From positions 4,232 through 68,231 of the forward strand of contig JAEZQK010000094.1 of NCBI GenBank assembly GCA_023413135.1: 64,000 bases of DNA, written 5' to 3'. The position numbers and the translations under genes were made by a program. Origin of the DNA: Bacillota bacterium (GTDB taxonomy: Bacteria; Bacillota; Clostridia; Christensenellales; Aristaeellaceae). The notes beneath the pieces were generated by a model. That model saw nothing but the letters and a program-made list of their open reading frames with translations, made no database searches and was not told the origin of the DNA. Position 1 is the stretch's first letter; each line of letters starts with the position of its first letter. Shown here piece by piece: positions 8,930 to 17,508 of this stretch.

Positions 8930-10075
8930 TTGCAGACCATTTTGCTTGCGGATGACAACCAAAGCATCCGGGCCGGGCTTCGCAAGATTCTGGCAGAGCA
9001 CGTAACGTTTGCGCACCGGGTGCTGGAGGCGGAGAACGGGCAAAAAGCGATGGAGCTTATGCGCCGGGAGCCGGTGGATATCCTGGTGGCGGACATCAAG
9101 ATGCCCCTGATGGACGGCATCCAGCTTCTGGCGCAGCTCAAGCAGGAATGCCGCCCGTGCGAAGTGATCATGCTCAGCGGATACGACGACTACTCCCTGA
9201 TCAGAAGCGCCCTGAAGCTCAATGCCTTTGACTACCTGCTCAAGCCCGTGAATATTCCCATATTCGTGCAGGTGGTGAACCACGCCAGGCAAAAGCTGTC
9301 GGAACGGAAAAATATACCGCCCGCTACGCCCGGGGAACCGGGCGGGCAGGCGGCTGCAGCCGAGCAGGCTTTGATCAGCATAGAATTTTTCGACGATGTG
9401 CGGACGGATTTGGACCCGTCCCGGGCGGAAAAATATCTCGACGAGGCTATGGCCCACACAATCGCCCTGAAGCCCGGCAAGGCGGCGGACTGTTTTGAGC
9501 GGTTTTTTGGCTGCCTCGGCCCCGAAACCCAAACGCCGGAAGCCGTCCGGAGCAAATTGACCCAGTGGGTGTATGACCTGATGAAAAAAAGCAACGGCTT
9601 CATAGAGATCATCGGCACAAGCAAGCTGACGGCGGACGACGTGATGAACTGCATCAAAAGCCTGCCGACCCTGAGCCAATTACGGGTCCGCTTTCCGGAG
9701 ATCATTCTTTCCTACATCAACCGGCTGAGCGCAAAGCCGGAGCACACGGAAAAGGTGCTCATACGGCGGGCCAAGGGCTTCATTGAAGAAAACTACTCCA
9801 GGGACATTTCCCTGGAAAGCATATCAAAAAGCCTGCACCTGCACCCCAATTATTTCAGCACCGTCTTCAAGGCGGAAACGGGCAAGTCGTTTCGGGAATA
9901 CCGGCTGAACTACCTTGTGGAAAAGGCGAAGGAGCTGCTGGCCCAAGAGGATATGAGCATTGCGGAAATTGCCGAGCACCTGGGCTATCAGGAGACCTCC
10001 CACTTCATCCGGGCATTCAAGAACAACACCGGCAGCACCCCTTCCCAGTACCGCAGGACGGCGCAGGCCGAATGA
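8930..10075 (+). CDS. YesN-type response regulator with AraC DNA-binding domain
   Basis: A 381-aa protein. The receiver domain has the acidic pair D8-D9, phosphoacceptor D55 in VADIKMP, and the Lys of YLLKPVN near residue 104. After a roughly 140-aa linker, residues about 275-380 form a double helix-turn-helix AraC domain (ISLESISKSLHLHPNYFSTV and SIAEIAEHLGYQETSHFIRA). The start is a TTG preceded by AGAGGGGAAAGG. With the adjacent YesM-type kinase it very likely activates the divergent importer operon with the FAD oxidoreductase. Confidence 0.9.
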   Translation: MQTILLADDNQSIRAGLRKILAEHVTFAHRVLEAENGQKAMELMRREPVDILVADIKMPLMDGIQLLAQLKQECRPCEVIMLSGYDDYSLIRSALKLNAFDYLLKPVNIPIFVQVVNHARQKLSERKNIPPATPGEPGGQAAAAEQALISIEFFDDVRTDLDPSRAEKYLDEAMAHTIALKPGKAADCFERFFGCLGPETQTPEAVRSKLTQWVYDLMKKSNGFIEIIGTSKLTADDVMNCIKSLPTLSQLRVRFPEIILSYINRLSAKPEHTEKVLIRRAKGFIEENYSRDISLESISKSLHLHPNYFSTVFKAETGKSFREYRLNYLVEKAKELLAQEDMSIAEIAEHLGYQETSHFIRAFKNNTGSTPSQYRRTAQAE

Positions 10076-10113
10076 TGTTCCGTATCCTGATATGGGCACC
10101 AGCGATCTTTTGC

Positions 10114-10953
10114 TTACGGCTTGGCGGCCGAACCGTACAAAAACGCGTATAATGCCTCCATTTCCGCCGCGCTGTCTGAAACACGCAGGTTGGTTTCGCT
10201 GCCTGCCGGTTCTTCGGCCTTATGTACGGGAAATTGCTTTGCTTCCATCCCCGTCATGGATACGGACAGCGCGGAGATGGCGACCTCCATCATATCCATC
10301 ATCGTCATATTCGTTTCCACATAAGCTATCAATTCCGTAACCAATTCTATCAGGGAATCGAATCCCATTTGCAGGCCTTTTTTCATACAGGCATCCAGCA
10401 CCCGGCTTAGGTGTGAGCCGCCCGCCTCTTCCCCCGTATGGTCTTTCATATAAGCCAGCGCCTGTGCGCCGCCAAGCGTTTGCAGCCCGGCTTTTTGAAA
10501 GGCTTTTGTTTTGCTGTCCGCCAGCAAAATATTGATTTCGCCTTCCCGCACGTCGATGTCCACGCCACTGAGCGCATCGATGATCTTCTCCATGCCGCTT
10601 AAATCCACGCAAACAAAGCGGGTTATTTTTAGCCCGAACAGATCACCGACCGATTTCAGCGCAAGCGCGGGGCCCCCAAGCGCTATGGTTTCGCCAAGCC
10701 TTATATCGCTGCCGTCCGGTCCTGTCACCTGGGTATTCCGGTCAACAGACGCCAATTTAGCCAAACCTGTATCAAGGTCCAAAGCGGCGATGACGATGGC
10801 GGCGGCGATGCGCTTGTCTCCCTCCGCCTTGTCTGTTCCCAGCAATAAGATCGTGATGCTGCGGGAAGGCGCCTCCCGCAAGGTACCTTCGCAAAGGCCT
10901 GTCCAGGGGAGCATTACAAGAACCAGAATGAGCGCCAGGGCACACCGTTTCAT
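10114..10953 (-). CDS. LytR-CpsA-Psr (LCP) family protein
   Basis: A 279-aa protein with an N-terminal signal sequence (MKRCALALILVLVMLPWTGL). An LCP core follows: ILLLGTD, LASVDRNTQV (the family's SxxRDT-like strand), CVDLSGMEKIIDALSGVDID, and LGGAQALAYMKDH near the polyprenyl-phosphate pocket. LCP enzymes move glycopolymers from undecaprenyl carriers onto peptidoglycan. The ATG at 10953 is chosen because GGGAGG is 8 nt upstream. The family's usual LNGxxALxYxR(x)R arginines are partly replaced (MKDHTG), so activity is uncertain. It is monocistronic with a good promoter. Confidence 0.8.
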   Translation of the reverse strand: MKRCALALILVLVMLPWTGLCEGTLREAPSRSITILLLGTDKAEGDKRIAAAIVIAALDLDTGLAKLASVDRNTQVTGPDGSDIRLGETIALGGPALALKSVGDLFGLKITRFVCVDLSGMEKIIDALSGVDIDVREGEINILLADSKTKAFQKAGLQTLGGAQALAYMKDHTGEEAGGSHLSRVLDACMKKGLQMGFDSLIELVTELIAYVETNMTMMDMMEVAISALSVSMTGMEAKQFPVHKAEEPAGSETNLRVSDSAAEMEALYAFLYGSAAKP

Positions 10954-10997
10954 CGTCATTCCTCCCAACATGCACAACTATGATGCTTTCCGCATTC

Positions 10998-11026
10998 ACT
11001 ATATCCCAGCAGGATGAAAACTGCAA
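10998..11026 (-). promoter_or_regulatory. sigma-A-type promoter of the LCP gene
   Basis: On the minus strand TTGCAG, a 17-nt spacer and TATAGT. The predicted start of transcription is about 40 nt before the ATG at 10953. Confidence 0.65.
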
Positions 11027-11134
11027 GCGTCCAGGCCGCCGTATCAAGTGAAACGATGCAAAAACCGGCTATATACGGTAACCGGCATCCAATCTGCAGC
11101 CCGGGCCGCCATCCTGCCTGTATGGAGGGATCGC

Positions 11135-12244
11135 ATGAAAGCGCTGATCACCGGGGCAAAAGGCTTCCTTGGAAAGAATCTCGTCCTTACGCTTAAGCAA
11201 ATGGAGAATACGGAATTATATCTTTACGATGTGGATACGGACCCCGGATTGCTGAAATCGTACGCCGCAAAATGTGATTTTGTGTTCCATCTGGCCGGGG
11301 TGAACCGGCCGCAGAAGATGGAGGAATTTCAGGAGGGGAACCGCGGCTTTACCTTAAAACTGTTGGAGGCTCTTGAGTTCAATCAAAACAAAGCGCCGGT
11401 TCTTTTTTCCTCCTCCATCCAGGCTGCCATGGACAACCCTTACGGGCAAAGCAAAAAAGCTGCGGAGGATCTTCTGTTCGCCTATGGCCGCGAACAGAAC
11501 GTGCCTGTCTATGTGTACCGTCTGCCCAATCTCTTTGGGAAATGGTGCCGCCCCAACTACAACAGCGTGGTGGCCACGTTCTGCCACAATATTGCCCGCG
11601 GCCTGCCTATTTCGGTAAGCAATCCCGATGCCCTCCTGCAGCTATCGTTCGTGGATGATGTGGTGGCCGAATTCATCCGGGCCATGCAGGGGAAGGCCTA
11701 TCAAAACGGCCCGTACTGTCACGTAATACCCGTATACGAAGCGACTGTGGGAAGAATCGCGGAGTGGATCAAATCCTTCCGGAGCAGCCGCGAAGACCGT
11801 TCCATTCCCGATATGGGCGATCCGCTTGTAAAGGCGTTGTACGCTACCTATCTTTCTTACCTGCCGGAGGATCAGCTTAGTTCCCCCTTGAAGATGCATG
11901 CGGACCACCGGGGTTCCTTTACGGAGCTGTTCCGCACGGCGGACCGGGGGCAAATCTCGGTAAATGTCATCAAGCCCGGCATCATCAAGGGAAATCATTG
12001 GCACCATACAAAGAATGAAAAGTTCATTGCCGTATCCGGAAAAGGCGTGATACGCCTGCGCAGTCTGCACGAAACGCAGGTGCTGGAATACTTCGTAAGC
12101 GGGGAAAAGCCGGAGGTGGTGGACATCCCGCCTGGATACTCCCACAATATCGAGAACCTAGGGAACGGGGATATGGTGGCGGTCATATGGGCCAACGAGA
12201 ATTTTGACCCGCTTCAGCCGGACACTTTTTTTCTTGAGGTATAG
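11135..12244 (+). CDS. NAD(P)-dependent nucleotide-sugar reductase with C-terminal cupin (WbjC/Cap5F-like)
   Basis: A 369-aa protein. Residues 1 to about 240 are an extended SDR with ITGAKGFLGKNL at the N terminus (nucleotide binding) and the catalytic Y-G-Q-S-K near residue 105. Residues about 255-369 are a RmlC-like cupin (HADHRGSFTELF, GIIKGNHWHHTKNEKF, PPGYSHNIENLG). This architecture is that of WbjC/Cap5F, which reduces a 4-keto sugar to UDP-2-acetamido-2,6-dideoxy-L-talose on the way to N-acetyl-L-fucosamine in capsule or O-antigen. The ATG at 11135 follows GGAGGG. No other sugar-nucleotide genes are adjacent, which is unusual. Confidence 0.8.
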   Translation: MKALITGAKGFLGKNLVLTLKQMENTELYLYDVDTDPGLLKSYAAKCDFVFHLAGVNRPQKMEEFQEGNRGFTLKLLEALEFNQNKAPVLFSSSIQAAMDNPYGQSKKAAEDLLFAYGREQNVPVYVYRLPNLFGKWCRPNYNSVVATFCHNIARGLPISVSNPDALLQLSFVDDVVAEFIRAMQGKAYQNGPYCHVIPVYEATVGRIAEWIKSFRSSREDRSIPDMGDPLVKALYATYLSYLPEDQLSSPLKMHADHRGSFTELFRTADRGQISVNVIKPGIIKGNHWHHTKNEKFIAVSGKGVIRLRSLHETQVLEYFVSGEKPEVVDIPPGYSHNIENLGNGDMVAVIWANENFDPLQPDTFFLEV

Positions 12245-12254
12245 CGCTTTGTCT

Positions 12255-13529
12255 TTACAGCCTTAGCATCACGCTGGCGGTAAAGGTGTTTTCATTCCAT
12301 TCGGGAACGTATTCCCCGTGATGGCGGCCGGCAATGGTGCGGATGCTTTTGATTCCCAATCCCCCGGAGGTGCCCTTGCGGCTTACGATATGGCCCTCCT
12401 CTTTCAGAATCGTCCCGTCGAATGTGTTTTGTACGGTTATCATAAGCTGGCTGCCCTGGGGCGCGCCTCTTAACGAAATTTTACGCTGGCCCTCCGGCGC
12501 TTTGCGGCAGGCCTCCAACGCGTTCTCCAGCAGGTTTCCAAGCAGCGTACACAATTCAAAGCTGTCCATAGGCGGATTCTCCGGCAGCTCTACCATGGCG
12601 GAAAAGTCAATGCCTTCATCCCGGCATCGCTTTTGATAACCGCCCAGAAGGGCGTTCACCGCAGGGCTTGGGCAGTAGGATGGCCACACGCCTTCATCGC
12701 ATTTGGTGCCGAAGGCCAGCAGGTACTCCCGCGCTTCTTGAAGCCGGCCCGTTTCCAGCAAAATCTGCGCCACGTGCAGGTGGTGCTTGCAGTCGTGCCG
12801 CAAAACCCGGGCCGTCTCCATCATATTCCTGATTTCTCCAGCCTGCTGCGATGTGGCCTCGATGATATGCCTGGCCAGATCCAGGTCAAATGATGCCTGG
12901 GCCTGCACGCGGGAAGTCATCATGGCCAGAAAGATCACAGCCGCGCTCCACATGACAAACACCACGATCAGCCCGGAAAAAAACGGCGTCCGGTTTGCCA
13001 AAGGATCAAAGGCCATGGGAAGGATCACACAGCCAAGGCATGGGCCGAAAACATAGGATACCCATACCCAGCCGGCCTCCCGGGCAAGCAGCTCGCCGGC
13101 AATCCTTCGCCCCCGGGCCTTCATCCAATACAGGTACAAGCCTCCCAAAACAAGCAGCATCCCCAGCCTTACAAACTCATAAGCTTCGCCGGGCGCATCA
13201 AAGAAAACCCCCGCAGCCAAAGAGGACAGCCAGCCGATTGCACATCCTAAAGCCAATTGAGAAAGGAATATAAACAGCTTCTCCGGCAATGAGCCGCAGA
13301 ACAATCCGTATACAAGCAGAAAAAACAGCAGATAGGCATATGGGAATGCCAGGTAGGTATCCAAACTAACCGGCACAAGCTGATCCAAAAAGAGCAGCAA
13401 GGCGATAAGCGGCACATACGCAAGAGCCGTCAGGGAAACAGGCCATTTTCTTTTTAATATAAGACCGGTGGCGGATAGGATCACAGATAGAATCACGATG
13501 CCGGATGTGCAGGAAAGCAAATCGATCAT
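12255..13529 (-). CDS. GHKL-domain sensor histidine kinase (AgrC-like)
   Basis: A 424-aa protein. The N-terminal half has about six hydrophobic segments. Near residue 235 is VLRHDCKHHL, the AgrC/VirS-type phosphoacceptor region. The C-terminal GHKL ATPase has the N box LLGNLLENALEAC and the G box SGGLGIKSIRTIAGRHHG. Such kinases usually sense peptide signals. The ATG at 13529 follows GGGGGAG at good spacing. It is divergent from the LytTR response regulator, which is the natural partner. No agrD-like peptide gene or AgrB is visible nearby. Confidence 0.88.
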   Translation of the reverse strand: MIDLLSCTSGIVILSVILSATGLILKRKWPVSLTALAYVPLIALLLFLDQLVPVSLDTYLAFPYAYLLFFLLVYGLFCGSLPEKLFIFLSQLALGCAIGWLSSLAAGVFFDAPGEAYEFVRLGMLLVLGGLYLYWMKARGRRIAGELLAREAGWVWVSYVFGPCLGCVILPMAFDPLANRTPFFSGLIVVFVMWSAAVIFLAMMTSRVQAQASFDLDLARHIIEATSQQAGEIRNMMETARVLRHDCKHHLHVAQILLETGRLQEAREYLLAFGTKCDEGVWPSYCPSPAVNALLGGYQKRCRDEGIDFSAMVELPENPPMDSFELCTLLGNLLENALEACRKAPEGQRKISLRGAPQGSQLMITVQNTFDGTILKEEGHIVSRKGTSGGLGIKSIRTIAGRHHGEYVPEWNENTFTASVMLRL

Positions 13530-13782
13530 GAAATTCTCCCCCGTCAAAAACATTCTGCCTGTGAAATTTGCTTATGGTCGCCCGTATTTGACTGGAACGC
13601 TCTTTTTCTCCTACACATCATATCATAAACAAGGCGTGCGAAAATTATAACAATGAGTATGATTTTGGGAACGTTTGACGTAAACCCCATTTGCTGCCCT
13701 TGTTCCCCTATAATAGCCATATGTGGGCAGATGTATATGTGTCACGAAACGAAATATCATCTCCGGCGGAAGGGGGCAGCAC

Positions 13783-14535
13783 ATGATTCGCATCGCAGTT
13801 TGTGAAGATGAATTAAACATGCTGGACGACATTGGCCGCATGGTTCTGGAGTATGCCAATGCGAACCCGCAATTCAATATATCCCTGCACTCCTTCAAAT
13901 CTGCATTTGATTTGCTGGAAAGCAGGAACGGAAAGAACGCATCTTTTCATATTTACCTACTGGATATTTTGATGCCCCTGATGAACGGAATCGAGCTGGG
14001 CCGCCATATCCGCAAAGACGATGATCAGGCGGTGATCATCTTTATGACATCCTCCAGGGAATACGCGCTGGAGTCCTTCAAGGTATCGCCCATGCACTAC
14101 CTTTTAAAGCCTGTCCATGAAATCACGCTGTTCTCCGCGCTGGAGAAGGCTTGCCAAAGGGTACGCCAAGCGGCGGACTCCAATGTGCTGGTGCGTGTGA
14201 AGGGCGGCATCGCCTGCATCCGCTATCACCAAATCTCTTTTATTGAATACATGAACCATACCATGACGTATCACCTGACCACGGGCAAAACGCTGACCAC
14301 CATGGTTTTAAGGGAATCCTTTACCGACTGCACCGACAGCTATTTAAAAGATCCTAGGTTTATTAAGCCCCATGCGTCCTTCGTTTTGAACATGGACCAT
14401 GTGCAGGTGATGACTGCCAGGGAGTTTGAAATGATGGGCGGGGAGATCGTACCCATCTCCAAGCGGGCCTACGCACAGATACGCAAGCAGTTCACGGATT
14501 ACATTCTCGCCCGCCACGGCGGGGTGGCGCAGTGA
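13783..14535 (+). CDS. LytTR-family response regulator (AgrA-like)
   Basis: A 250-aa protein. The receiver domain has CEDE (8-10 acidic cluster), phosphoacceptor D61 in LLDILMP, and LLKPVHE near residue 110. A C-terminal LytTR DNA-binding domain follows (about residues 145-245: VRVKGGIACIRYHQISFIEY, then KPHASFVLNMDHV). The ATG at 13783 is preceded by AAGGGGG. It pairs with the divergent GHKL kinase. Its stop lies within the 3' end of the opposing larA-like pseudogene. Confidence 0.88.
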   Translation: MIRIAVCEDELNMLDDIGRMVLEYANANPQFNISLHSFKSAFDLLESRNGKNASFHIYLLDILMPLMNGIELGRHIRKDDDQAVIIFMTSSREYALESFKVSPMHYLLKPVHEITLFSALEKACQRVRQAADSNVLVRVKGGIACIRYHQISFIEYMNHTMTYHLTTGKTLTTMVLRESFTDCTDSYLKDPRFIKPHASFVLNMDHVQVMTAREFEMMGGEIVPISKRAYAQIRKQFTDYILARHGGVAQ

Positions 14536-15236
14536 TGCCCATCGTCCACAACAACAGACACGCCGTTTGGGATGATAACATAACGGCCCCCTGGAACCAT
14601 GTCCTCCGCAATGGCTAACGCAATTTCAAGGGAATCCGCATAACGCATATGCATCTTTTCAATCAGGCCTTGCAGCGTTCGGCCGGCAATATAAATGACA
14701 TTGGCTTTTATGAGCACTCGCATCAAAATTTGTGCCTGCCATTGGTCCGGTTCCGTTTCCTCTGCTTTCACGCAAGAAATTCGCCGGAGGATTTCAGTTG
14801 GAGAAAGATCGCTGCTGGATCCAGCGGGTACCCGTTGGAAGTAATGACGATATCGCCCATCACGCAGGGCACCCGCGAATGATTCAATACATGGTCGCAG
14901 CCCGCTTCATGGGCTTTTACGGCATCGCCCGCCCATGCGCCGATAATTTTCTTGTTTTCATCGATCGCGACATTGACAATGAAGGATCAGAGGCATGATG
15001 ATTTTACTGGGTACCGGCCTAGTGTGGTCACTGGAGATCATGAGCACCCGCGAGGCCGCCTTCGCCAGCTCGTGCAAAGGAGCACTGCCGACAGGCTGGG
15101 CCAATGCTTTCTCCACAATCTGTTCCTGGCTGATAAAGGCCTCTGCGGGCAGCTTGGGCTGCAGCACGGCAAATACGCGGTCATCCGGCACTTCTGCCTG
15201 AAGATATGCGTGGTGGTAGGGAAGCGCAATACGCAT
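14499..15236 (-). pseudogene. larA: decayed larA-family (nickel-pincer lactate racemase-like, DUF2088) gene
   Basis: Three LarA-like fragments follow each other on the minus strand in different frames. The N-terminal piece (15236 to about 14990) has a normal start with GGGGG upstream and ends near the signature SDHTRPVPSKII. The middle piece (about 14980-14775) reads FIVNVAIDENKKIIGAWAGD, KAHEAG and DIVITSNGYPLD, and then meets a stop. The C-terminal piece (14771-14499) reads DQWQAQILMRVLIKANVIYI and ends normally. The total is about 740 bp against roughly 1.25 kb for the family. The segment between the DHTRP motif and the middle domain, which should hold the HxxxH metal/cofactor residues, is missing. 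Deletion plus at least two frame changes make it non-functional. Confidence 0.75.
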
Positions 15237-15280
15237 ACGACAACCCCCATTTTATGCTGACGCTAATGAAAAGCTTTATC

Positions 15281-17413
15281 TTATGCCTTTTGAATGTTGT
15301 GCCGCACCCAATAATCCCTCGGTTCGGTTTTCACCTTTCCAAAGCTATGGATCAATTCCACATCGCGCTCCACGTCTTTCCAATATAGGCCATACCCGAA
15401 GCGCATTTTGGACCGTGCCATCAGATAGCCCGTATAATGGCTGCCCCAATGTGCCTGCAATTGCTCCCAGGCCGGCCTTTCCGCAAGCGCAGCGTCAACG
15501 GCTATTTGGCGGTATGCTTCATCCTTTGTCACATCAAGGCGTGCCAATGCCAATGCTGCCGAAAACCGTGCCGCATAAAAGGAAGCCAGTGCCTGCCAGC
15601 AATGCAGGTCCTCAAGCAGGCATTCGCCCTCGCCTATCAAGCCGGCTTCACTTAGGATGGTCAAATGCGCCTTCAGTCCATCGGCGATACGCAAAAGCTC
15701 CGCAATGACCTTAGGTGGCGTTTCGCCTGCCACCGCATTCCCTTGCTGCTCCTGCGCAGCATACTGCCGGATGCTGACCGTGTCGGTTCCCGGCATGGCG
15801 GGATTATAATAGGTATCCAGCACAGTTTTAAAGCCGAATATGGACAGCAGGCTTTCGGGATGCCACCGTACATCAATATCCATCCAGTGAAGGCGGTTAA
15901 CAAGTGGGATGATCCCGGAGGCAAGCTTGAGCGAGTCGTAAAGCCTTGGACCATATTCGCCATAAAGCCGCCCATACTGGCTCTGCCAATACGATTCCGG
16001 CGTGGCTGAATCATAGCCAATTCGCCCAAGCAATGAAAACTCCTGCCAATGTTTTTCAAAATCGTATTTCCAGGTCTTGTGGCCATGGGGATCATGTGAA
16101 AAGTCGCTTGCATACATGTATCCGTCACAACCCCAATAATATCCCCTGCAATACGGCTTTTCCGCCATATTCGCAAGGTATGCCCGTATAAAATCCACAT
16201 CGCCCCAGCGCAGCGTATGAAAATCGTCATTGCGCACGGTAAAGAGCACATTCAGATTTTCTTTGTGTTTGATGTTTTCCCAAACATTTTCCAACTGTTC
16301 AAAGGCAGGTGCGGCGGAAGAATACATGTGTGCATACGAATATTTCCACGAAACGTAATTGGTTCTTGCCGGACACTTTTCAAGAAACTCCTCTGCAAGT
16401 TTGCATGTCCCGCAGTTTGTGCGCATGATAAACGGAATCGTTCGGCCCGATTCACGGATGCCTTCAATATATGCCTCTTCCACCCACTGCTGCCGCTCCT
16501 GGGCTGTGCCCACCATTTCCTCCGCGCAGTTGGTGCCAAGCGCGTCCAATTCGGGATACGTCATAAGAAGCGTGCGGATGCACTCCTTTATGTAATCCTT
16601 GACAACAGGCTGGGCCTGCCTCGCCCCGTTCATCAGGGCGCGGTGGGGCGGGCTGCCGAGCACGACTGCATCGCTTGGCTGCGGATAAGGATTGGCGAGC
16701 TCCCGGGGAAGGCCAAGCCCCATCACAGCTGCCTGGGGCAGACGGATGTTCCAGGTAATCAAAAAAACCTTGATGCCTCTCATATGGGCATGGCGGAAAA
16801 TAAAGTGGAACAGCATTTGATACTGCGCCAGCACCTCATCGCTGTAGGGGCAGGTTTGGGGATAGCGTGCGATCCTGAACATCATGTGAAACGGGTGCTC
16901 CGACCAAAGCGAAAGCATATTGTAGCGGTTACGCGCCAGCATATCGATATATTCCCGCCAGAAATCGACATTCAGGCAAGTCGCTATATTCTTTTCAAAC
17001 GCGTCTCCCGTTTCATACGGTTCAAAAGGCAGGTTGAATTTTACACCCCGCAGTTCAAGGGTAGGTTTGAAGGTGCGCTCCTTCATGCCTTCTTCTCCGC
17101 CGCTTGTCAGCATATCCGCCACATCCATCAGCGCAAACATCACGCCGGCCTCACCGTTGGCCGTAAGTACGAAGCCGCCCTTGGAGGATCTTTCCAGCGT
17201 GTAATGTTCAGCATCGCCTCCAATTGCTCTTTCTCTTCCTCTAAGCTCGATATCTCCTCGATTCTGGGCGACCAGATCGCCCTTGAGGGGGATGGCCGGC
17301 GCTTGGGATAAGGTGCTGACCATAAGCGTAATGCCGCGAATGCGGGCCGCCTCACTTACGCTTTCCATAGCAAACCGTGCCATTTCGCTTTCCGTGTTGT
17401 AGAAGATTCGCAT
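15281..17413 (-). CDS. glycoside-hydrolase-like protein (alpha-glucuronidase-like, family uncertain)
   Basis: A 710-aa protein without signal peptide. Residues about 1-115 resemble the GH20b/GH67N-type domain that precedes many glycosidase barrels (GFVLTANGEAGVMFALMDVA). ELRGVKFNLP then begins a probable TIM barrel (RYNMLSLWSEHPF, GIKVFLITWNI, YPELDALGTNCAEEM, YYWGCDGYMYASDF). The Glu pair in NCAEEM sits where GH67/GH115-like proteins have a conserved TxGE motif. The C-terminal third is helical. The start is supported by AAAGGAGAG. It sits back to back with an AraC-type membrane regulator and near GH42/GH2 genes, so a glycan-degradation role is likely. The exact family and substrate are not certain. 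Confidence 0.5.
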   Translation of the reverse strand: MRIFYNTESEMARFAMESVSEAARIRGITLMVSTLSQAPAIPLKGDLVAQNRGDIELRGRERAIGGDAEHYTLERSSKGGFVLTANGEAGVMFALMDVADMLTSGGEEGMKERTFKPTLELRGVKFNLPFEPYETGDAFEKNIATCLNVDFWREYIDMLARNRYNMLSLWSEHPFHMMFRIARYPQTCPYSDEVLAQYQMLFHFIFRHAHMRGIKVFLITWNIRLPQAAVMGLGLPRELANPYPQPSDAVVLGSPPHRALMNGARQAQPVVKDYIKECIRTLLMTYPELDALGTNCAEEMVGTAQERQQWVEEAYIEGIRESGRTIPFIMRTNCGTCKLAEEFLEKCPARTNYVSWKYSYAHMYSSAAPAFEQLENVWENIKHKENLNVLFTVRNDDFHTLRWGDVDFIRAYLANMAEKPYCRGYYWGCDGYMYASDFSHDPHGHKTWKYDFEKHWQEFSLLGRIGYDSATPESYWQSQYGRLYGEYGPRLYDSLKLASGIIPLVNRLHWMDIDVRWHPESLLSIFGFKTVLDTYYNPAMPGTDTVSIRQYAAQEQQGNAVAGETPPKVIAELLRIADGLKAHLTILSEAGLIGEGECLLEDLHCWQALASFYAARFSAALALARLDVTKDEAYRQIAVDAALAERPAWEQLQAHWGSHYTGYLMARSKMRFGYGLYWKDVERDVELIHSFGKVKTEPRDYWVRHNIQKA

Positions 17414-17442
17414 GCACTGCTCTCCTTTACTTTTTTCTGAGA

Positions 17443-17471
17443 TTTACGCAGTTCAATACTTGTGTTATGAT
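17443..17471 (+). promoter_or_regulatory. promoter of the membrane-anchored AraC regulator
   Basis: TTTACG, 17-nt spacer, TATGAT, about 40 nt before the ATG at 17509. It lies directly upstream of the divergent glycosidase-like gene. Confidence 0.55.
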
Positions 17472-17508
17472 ACAAAGAAAGGTATATAGCTTGAGGAGGA
17501 TTCTCCAT

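Noticed and set aside
10114..10953. LCP protein as a lipoprotein
   Set aside because: A Cys follows the hydrophobic stretch (WTGLC), but the preceding residues do not form a lipobox.
14732..14998. Plus-strand frame of 88 codons between the LytTR regulator and the 710-aa gene
   Set aside because: The opposite strand reads as the conserved middle of a LarA-family protein, so the plus frame is a shadow.
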